Shown here: one piece after another, positions 14,161 to 18,173 of the stretch
Layout of the letters: each line of letters begins with the position of its first letter
Numbering within the stretch: position 1 is the first letter of the stretch
From: UBA5794 sp965368815
Lineage (GTDB): Bacteria; Actinomycetota; Acidimicrobiia; Spongiisociales; UBA5794
Reading direction: 5' to 3'
NCBI GenBank assembly: GCA_965368815.1
Contig: CBDUOH010000043.1
Coordinates: forward strand, 1-18,173
DNA length: 18,173 bases
Translations under genes and position numbers: made by a program
Notes under the pieces: generated by a model
Database searches by the model: none
What the model was told of the DNA's origin: nothing
The model's input: the letters and a program-made list of their open reading frames with translations, nothing else

Positions 14161-15357
14161 TTACTCCGCCCGCTCAACGAGCATCGCGACGCCCTGACCC
14201 ACGCCGATGCACATCGTCGCCAACCCGTACCGGCCCCCGCGTCGCATGAGTTCGCGTGTCACGGTTCCCACCAGTCGGTTGCCGGTCATACCCAGGGGAT
14301 GTCCGAGAGCGATGGCGCCGCCGTTCGGGTTCACGTGCTCGGCGTCGTCGGGGAGTCCGAGTTCCCTTAGGCAGGCAAGACCCTGTGCCGCAAACGCTTC
14401 GTTGAGTTCGATGACGTCGATCGCCGACAGGGCGACGTCGTGGCGTTCAAGCAGCTTCCGGGTCGCTGGTACCGGTCCGATACCCATGATGCGCGGTGGC
14501 ACGCCTGCAGTGGCCATCCCGACGATTCTGGCCATCGGGGTCAATCCGAATCGTTCCACCGCTGCCCGTGAGGCGACCACGGTTGCTGAGGCACCGTCAT
14601 TGATACCCGATGCGTTGCCAGCCGTCACGGTGCCGCCTTCGAAGATGGGTCGCAGAGCTGCCAATTTCTCGGGCGTCGTGTCGGGGCGTGGATGTTCGTC
14701 GGCCATCACGACGGTCGGTTCCCCTTTCCGCTGCTTGATCGTGACCGCCGTGATCTCATCGGCCCGGAACGCCGTCGACGCATCAGCGCGTTGCTGGCTC
14801 CGAAAGGAGAAGGCATCCTGATCGGCCCGGCTGATGGAGAACTCGCTGGCGACGTTTTCCGCAGTACCTGGCATCTCATCGACGCCGAATCGCTCGGACA
14901 TGCGGGGATTGACGAATCTCCAACCGATGGTGGTGTCGTGCACCGTTGTGGAGCGGTCGAAAGCTGTCGTTGCCTTCGCCATGACCTTTGGTGCACGGCT
15001 CATCGACTCGACGCCGCCTGCCACGAGGAGATCCGCCTCGCCCGCACGGATGGCGCGAGCCGCCAATCCGATGGCTTCCATGCCCGAACCACACAGGCGG
15101 TTGACGGTGGCCCCGGGGACCGTGACCGGCATGCCTGCGAGCAGTGATGCCATCCGGGCGACGTTGCGGTTGTCCTCACCTGCCTGGTTGGCAGCCCCGA
15201 AATAGACATCGTCGTAGGTGTCGGGCGGTACGCCGACACGCTCGACCACGTCCCGGATCACCTGTGAAGCGAGATCGTCAGGCCGAACGGGGGACAATGC
15301 CCCACCAAACCGACCGATCGGCGTGCGGATGTAGTCAACAAGGAAGGCATCTGTCAT
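14161..15357 (-). CDS. Thiolase, probably 3-oxoadipyl-CoA thiolase (PaaJ/PcaF-like)
   Basis: A 398-residue thiolase that cleaves a 3-oxoacyl-CoA with CoA to give acetyl-CoA and a shortened acyl-CoA. Active-site residues are visible: Cys89 in VNRLCGSGMEAI, His353 in NGGAIALGHPLGMTG and Cys383 in CIGVGQG. The segment TVHDTTIGWRFVNPRM followed by MPGTAENVA closely resembles the DTTIGWRFVNP region of 3-oxoadipyl-CoA thiolases (PaaJ, PcaF), so I favour that substrate over plain acetoacetyl-CoA. ATG 15357 is chosen since MTDAFLVDYIRTPIG is the normal thiolase start; the frame extends to 15402 but overlaps the Usp-CBS stop. No ribosome site; TACGCT lies 6 nt upstream. PaaN is close by, which supports a role in phenylacetate or aromatic breakdown. 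Confidence 0.93.
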   Translation of the reverse strand: MTDAFLVDYIRTPIGRFGGALSPVRPDDLASQVIRDVVERVGVPPDTYDDVYFGAANQAGEDNRNVARMASLLAGMPVTVPGATVNRLCGSGMEAIGLAARAIRAGEADLLVAGGVESMSRAPKVMAKATTAFDRSTTVHDTTIGWRFVNPRMSERFGVDEMPGTAENVASEFSISRADQDAFSFRSQQRADASTAFRADEITAVTIKQRKGEPTVVMADEHPRPDTTPEKLAALRPIFEGGTVTAGNASGINDGASATVVASRAAVERFGLTPMARIVGMATAGVPPRIMGIGPVPATRKLLERHDVALSAIDVIELNEAFAAQGLACLRELGLPDDAEHVNPNGGAIALGHPLGMTGNRLVGTVTRELMRRGGRYGLATMCIGVGQGVAMLVERAE

Positions 15358-15363
15358 GCCAAG

Positions 15364-15369
15364 AGCGTA
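15364..15369 (-). promoter_or_regulatory. Candidate -10 of a leaderless thiolase mRNA
   Basis: TACGCT on the minus strand (TANNNT) ends exactly 6 nt before the ATG at 15357. The same hexamer occurs upstream of the Usp-CBS gene. Confidence 0.4.
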
Positions 15370-15398
15370 GCTCTGGGGGCGATCGGCACCGGACGTTT

Positions 15399-16307
15399 TC
15401 AACCGCCGGAGGAGGATCCTGGATCGGTCGCGACATGGATCACTCCGATGAGACGCTCGGAGTCGTCGATCACCGGAATCGGACCGCCGTCGAGGAAGGA
15501 TTCGAGATCCGAAGCTGCCTCGATCGGCTCGGTTGCGTTGACGGACACCGGAGGCTCCATGAGATCCCCGACCGATGACGTCGCATCCGTCGAGTCCAGT
15601 GCGGAGGCTCGGAGGACTCCGACCAGCTTTCCGTCATCGGCCACGGGAGCGACCGAGTGGGTCATCACCCTCCGTGCTTCCGTTGTCGGCAGGTGTGGGC
15701 TGACGGCGACGGCGGTCGCATCGGTTGCATCCGCAAAGCACCGTCGGGGTGCTGACCGAACGAGCACCGCTCCTGCGGGCGCCCCGACGACCAGTTTGTG
15801 GCCTGGGCCGTAGAGCTGGCGTTGGAACCACGATCCCCCCGGGGCGCCGATCACCAGCAGGGCGGTGTCGGGCAGGTCCTCAACGATCGCCGATGCGTTG
15901 TCCGAGGCAACGACGATCTGCTCCATGTCGATGTCGTCCACAAGGCGGTCGAGACGATCGATGGCAACGTCGCGGTCCTCGTTGCTGTGAAATGCCGTGG
16001 CAACCGACACGGGGATGCCCCGGGACAACCCGATGCTTTCTGCGACGGCGAGAGCAAGTGGGGAATGGGGGCCATCGGCGACAGCAGCGGTGACCGATCG
16101 GACGCGTTCGAAGTCGACGCCGTGGGGAACGATCAATGGGACGAGGTCGAAGCCGGTCATCTTCCTGGTGACGAGGTACTCGATGCGGTGTTCGATACAA
16201 CTCGTGCGAAGGTCGGACTTGATGCTGATCGGCTTGCCGTCGCTCAAGGTTTCGGCCAGCGCTTGGCACGCTGGTCCCCGCGTCCATCCCACACGGTCCG
16301 ACAACAT
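15399..16307 (-). CDS. Universal stress domain fused to a CBS-domain pair
   Basis: A 302-residue soluble protein. An N-terminal stretch of about 68 residues is unrecognised. Residues about 69-187 form a Usp-like domain: strand VRSVTAAVADGPHSPLALA with the conserved Asp78, a GIPVSVATAF strand, and the nucleotide-binding end GAPGGSWFQRQLYGPG (G-x2-G-x9-G) followed by APAGAVLVR. Residues about 190-293 form two CBS motifs, ending in PIPVIDDSERLIGVIHV, which usually bind adenine nucleotides. It may be an energy or stress sensor; the target is unknown. The start at 16307 has AAGGAG 6 nt upstream. It lies 41 nt before the thiolase on the same strand and is divergent from paaN. Confidence 0.82.
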   Translation of the reverse strand: MLSDRVGWTRGPACQALAETLSDGKPISIKSDLRTSCIEHRIEYLVTRKMTGFDLVPLIVPHGVDFERVRSVTAAVADGPHSPLALAVAESIGLSRGIPVSVATAFHSNEDRDVAIDRLDRLVDDIDMEQIVVASDNASAIVEDLPDTALLVIGAPGGSWFQRQLYGPGHKLVVGAPAGAVLVRSAPRRCFADATDATAVAVSPHLPTTEARRVMTHSVAPVADDGKLVGVLRASALDSTDATSSVGDLMEPPVSVNATEPIEAASDLESFLDGGPIPVIDDSERLIGVIHVATDPGSSSGG

Positions 16308-16332
16308 CCGATACTCCTTCGGGTGAGCAGTC

Positions 16333-16361
16333 AGCGTACATGGTGGCGGTCCTATCGCGAA
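16333..16361 (-). promoter_or_regulatory. Candidate promoter of the Usp-CBS gene
   Basis: On the minus strand, TTCGCG (16356-16361), a 17-bp spacer and TACGCT (16333-16338) lie 25 nt before the ATG, leaving room for the AAGGAG ribosome site. The -35 match is only 3 of 6. It lies within the 122-bp divergent region shared with paaN, which also has TATTGT at 16400-16405 as a possible paaN -10. Confidence 0.3.
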
Positions 16362-16429
16362 CTGAGGCCGTTCGGGCGACCCCGTTCGTGTGTATTCCGT
16401 ATTGTGGTGGGGGACATGGAAAGGACACC

Positions 16430-18100
16430 GTGACAGATCACGTGATTGACGACGCCAAGTTGGATCGGGCGGTTCGGGCCATCGAGGAACGAACCTATTG
16501 GAGCGCCTATCCCGAGCACCCCAAGACATACGGCGAGGATGCTCCAACGGATGGACAAGCTGCGTTCGAGTCTCTGCGCGGCACACCGTTTGAAACCGGT
16601 CAGCGCCACGACGGGTTCACGGACGTGCTCGAGACATCACCGTACGGACTCGATCTCGACATCGCCTACCCGGCCACGGGCATCGAAACAGTCATCGGTC
16701 ACGCCGTCGATGCGATGCCCGGTTGGGTGAAGGCGACGCCCCGCGAACGTGCGGAAGCCTGCATTGGCATCATCGACGCGCTGGCTGACAACAGTTTTCT
16801 GATGGCGCACGCCGTCATGCACACGACGGGTCAGAGCTTCCTCATGGCCTTCCAGGCCGGCGGGCCACATGCTCTGGATCGAGCGCTCGAAGCCGTTGCG
16901 TACACGTATGCCGAGCAGAGTCGGATTCCGGGCCCGACGAGGTGGGAAAAGCCCCAGGGGTCTCGACCCGCCCTCGTGATCGACAAGGAGTGGGTGATCA
17001 AACCTCGGGGCGTGGCCGTCACCATCGGGGTGTCGACCTTCCCGACGTGGAACGGGTACCCGGGCGTGTTCGCAAGCCTCGCCGCAGGGAACCCGGTGGT
17101 CATCAAGCCTCACGAAGCCACCGTTCTGCCGTTCGCCATCCTCGTCAGAACCGCGCGTTCCGTGCTCGCAGATCGCGGGTATGACCCCGATCTCGTGCAG
17201 ATGATCGTCGACGGCCCGGGTGAGCGCATCGCGAAGGATCTCGTGATGCGACCCGAGGTGGGGATCGTCGACTACACGGGCGGGTCGCGATTCGGTGACT
17301 GGCTCGAGCACAACGTGACCCACGCCGAGGTGTACACCGAAAAGGCCGGAGTGAACTCCGTCATCGTGGAGTCGGCCGACGATCTTTCGAGCGTGTTCCG
17401 GAACCTCAGCGTGTCTATGACGATGTATTCGGGTCAGATGTGCACCACGCCTCAGAATGTGTTCGTGTCCAAGGACGGGGTTTCGACGGCGGACGGAGTT
17501 GTTCCATACAGTGCCGTGGTTGACGGATTCGTGGCCGCGATCGATGGGCTCCTCGGCGACGACGCCAGGGCGGCCACGATTCTCGGGGCGATCAAGGGCG
17601 CCGACTCCCTCGACCGTGTCGAACAAGCTGGCGGTGGCGGTTCCGTGCTCTCAGCGTCTCGGCCTGTAGTGAGCGAGGAGTTCCCGGACGCAGTGATTCG
17701 TACCCCTGTCATCGTCGAAGTCGATGGAGAGGACAAGGACGTCTACATGCGAGAGATGTTCGGTCCGGTCATCTTCGTCGTCAGGACGTCCGGACCGGCC
17801 GAGAGCATCGCGTTGGCAACCGAGGCTGCGAAGACGAGCGGTGCCATCACGTGGCTCGCCTACTCAACCGATGAGACCGTTATGAGCTCGATCATCGACG
17901 CTGCAGTTGACGCCGGTGTGTCGGTGGCGTTCAACCTCACGGGCGGGCTCTTCGTCAACCAGTCGGCGGCGTTCTCGGACTTCCACGTGACCGGTGCCAA
18001 CCCGGCGGGGAACAGCTCGCTCACGGATCCTGCGTTCGTCGTGCGGCGGTTCCGTGTCGTGGGCGTACGGCGAGAACCTCCCACAGACAAAGGGGATTAG
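16430..18100 (+). CDS. paaN: PaaN-type aldehyde dehydrogenase, phenylacetate degradation
   Basis: A 556-residue aldehyde dehydrogenase-superfamily protein matching PaaN, proposed to act in the ring-opening stage of phenylacetyl-CoA catabolism. Visible landmarks are TFPTWNGYPGVF (203-214) with the catalytic-type Asn208, NPVVIKPHEATVLPF (221-235) with the cofactor-binding Lys226, DYTGGSRFGDWLE (281-293), Glu304, the nucleophile Cys338 in SGQMCTTPQN, and EMFGPVIFVV. It lacks the C-terminal MaoC-like hydratase domain of fused PaaZ enzymes, so the hydrolysis step would need another protein. GTG 16430 is chosen because AAAGGA is 4 nt upstream and the length then fits the family; the frame extends to 16340 through non-homologous sequence. 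It is divergent from the Usp-CBS and thiolase genes. Confidence 0.9.
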   Translation: MTDHVIDDAKLDRAVRAIEERTYWSAYPEHPKTYGEDAPTDGQAAFESLRGTPFETGQRHDGFTDVLETSPYGLDLDIAYPATGIETVIGHAVDAMPGWVKATPRERAEACIGIIDALADNSFLMAHAVMHTTGQSFLMAFQAGGPHALDRALEAVAYTYAEQSRIPGPTRWEKPQGSRPALVIDKEWVIKPRGVAVTIGVSTFPTWNGYPGVFASLAAGNPVVIKPHEATVLPFAILVRTARSVLADRGYDPDLVQMIVDGPGERIAKDLVMRPEVGIVDYTGGSRFGDWLEHNVTHAEVYTEKAGVNSVIVESADDLSSVFRNLSVSMTMYSGQMCTTPQNVFVSKDGVSTADGVVPYSAVVDGFVAAIDGLLGDDARAATILGAIKGADSLDRVEQAGGGGSVLSASRPVVSEEFPDAVIRTPVIVEVDGEDKDVYMREMFGPVIFVVRTSGPAESIALATEAAKTSGAITWLAYSTDETVMSSIIDAAVDAGVSVAFNLTGGLFVNQSAAFSDFHVTGANPAGNSSLTDPAFVVRRFRVVGVRREPPTDKGD

Positions 18101-18123
18101 CCCGAGCTGCCAGATTCTCCAGC

Positions 18124-18142
18124 ATCGAAAGTGAGTTTCGAT
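18124..18142. repeat. Inverted repeat downstream of paaN, operator- or hairpin-like
   Basis: Perfect 7-bp arms ATCGAAA (18124-18130) and TTTCGAT (18136-18142) flank GTGAG. There is no T-run after it, so it is a poor terminator. A purine-rich CGGAGG (18159-18164) and AAGGA (18166-18170) follow, suggesting a ribosome site for a gene starting just past the right edge. A dimeric repressor site for that next gene is therefore plausible. The remainder of 18101-18173 shows nothing else. Confidence 0.4.
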
Positions 18143-18173
18143 TAACTTCGACCAACAACGGAGGCAAGGACGG

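Noticed and set aside
16637..17626. Long minus-strand open frame over paaN
   Set aside because: It is fully antisense to paaN and rich in His and Arg without any motif.

Overview
The window reads as chromosomal, housekeeping-type DNA from a high-GC actinobacterium. A whiB-like gene, a three-gene (C-A-B) succinate dehydrogenase with a di-heme-type SdhC, a TatA, an F420-associated zincin-fold protein and a YrdB/DUF2568 membrane protein all fit that phylum. The low-homology, streamlined style (short gaps, several starts with no Shine-Dalgarno but a TANNNT hexamer 6-7 nt upstream) would suit Acidimicrobiia or a relative, but the class is an inference. I saw no tRNA, rRNA, insertion sequence, CRISPR array or obvious foreign DNA.

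Layout, left to right. (1) 1-2724, minus: sdhC-sdhA-sdhB, with only the first ten codons of sdhB inside the window. (2) 2725-2993: a divergent control region holding a good TTGACA-17-TTGAAT promoter and an AT-rich double palindrome in front of a WhiB-like regulator (2994-3236). (3) 3312-6588, plus: an unrecognised membrane-anchored protein with a possible degenerate nuclease fold, tatA, then an ECF sigma factor, a zinc anti-sigma factor and an RseB-like periplasmic sensor, the last three overlapping end to start. An ECF-type promoter (GGAAC-17-CGTT) lies just before the sigma gene, which suggests self-regulation. (4) 6606-9674, minus: Na+/phosphate cotransporter (nptA type), a PhoU-domain protein and an acyl-CoA dehydrogenase of the ACAD10/11 type. 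(5) 9875-12577, minus: a membrane-anchored HtrA protease followed 3 nt later by a DUF2342 zincin-fold protein whose HExxH motif is broken. (6) 12589-14137: moaE, a HEAT-repeat protein on the opposite strand, and a small DUF2568 membrane protein. (7) 14161-18100: a 3-oxoadipyl-CoA-type thiolase and a Usp-CBS fusion (minus), and divergently a PaaN ring-opening aldehyde dehydrogenase, which together look like one end of a phenylacetate catabolic locus that continues beyond the right edge.

Two themes tie genes together. Envelope stress: sigma factor, anti-sigma, RseB-like sensor, TatA and HtrA are the same functions that sit together around sigE-rseA-htrA-tatB in mycobacteria, here spread over about 8 kb. 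CoA-linked catabolism: acyl-CoA dehydrogenase, thiolase and PaaN. The points I find most worth checking are the tandem duplication inside the anti-sigma factor, the pairing of a zinc anti-sigma factor with an RseB-like protein, the self-regulating ECF promoter, the overlapping palindromes at the whiB-like promoter, the broken zincin motif, and the interlocked htrA/moaE starts 11 bp apart.
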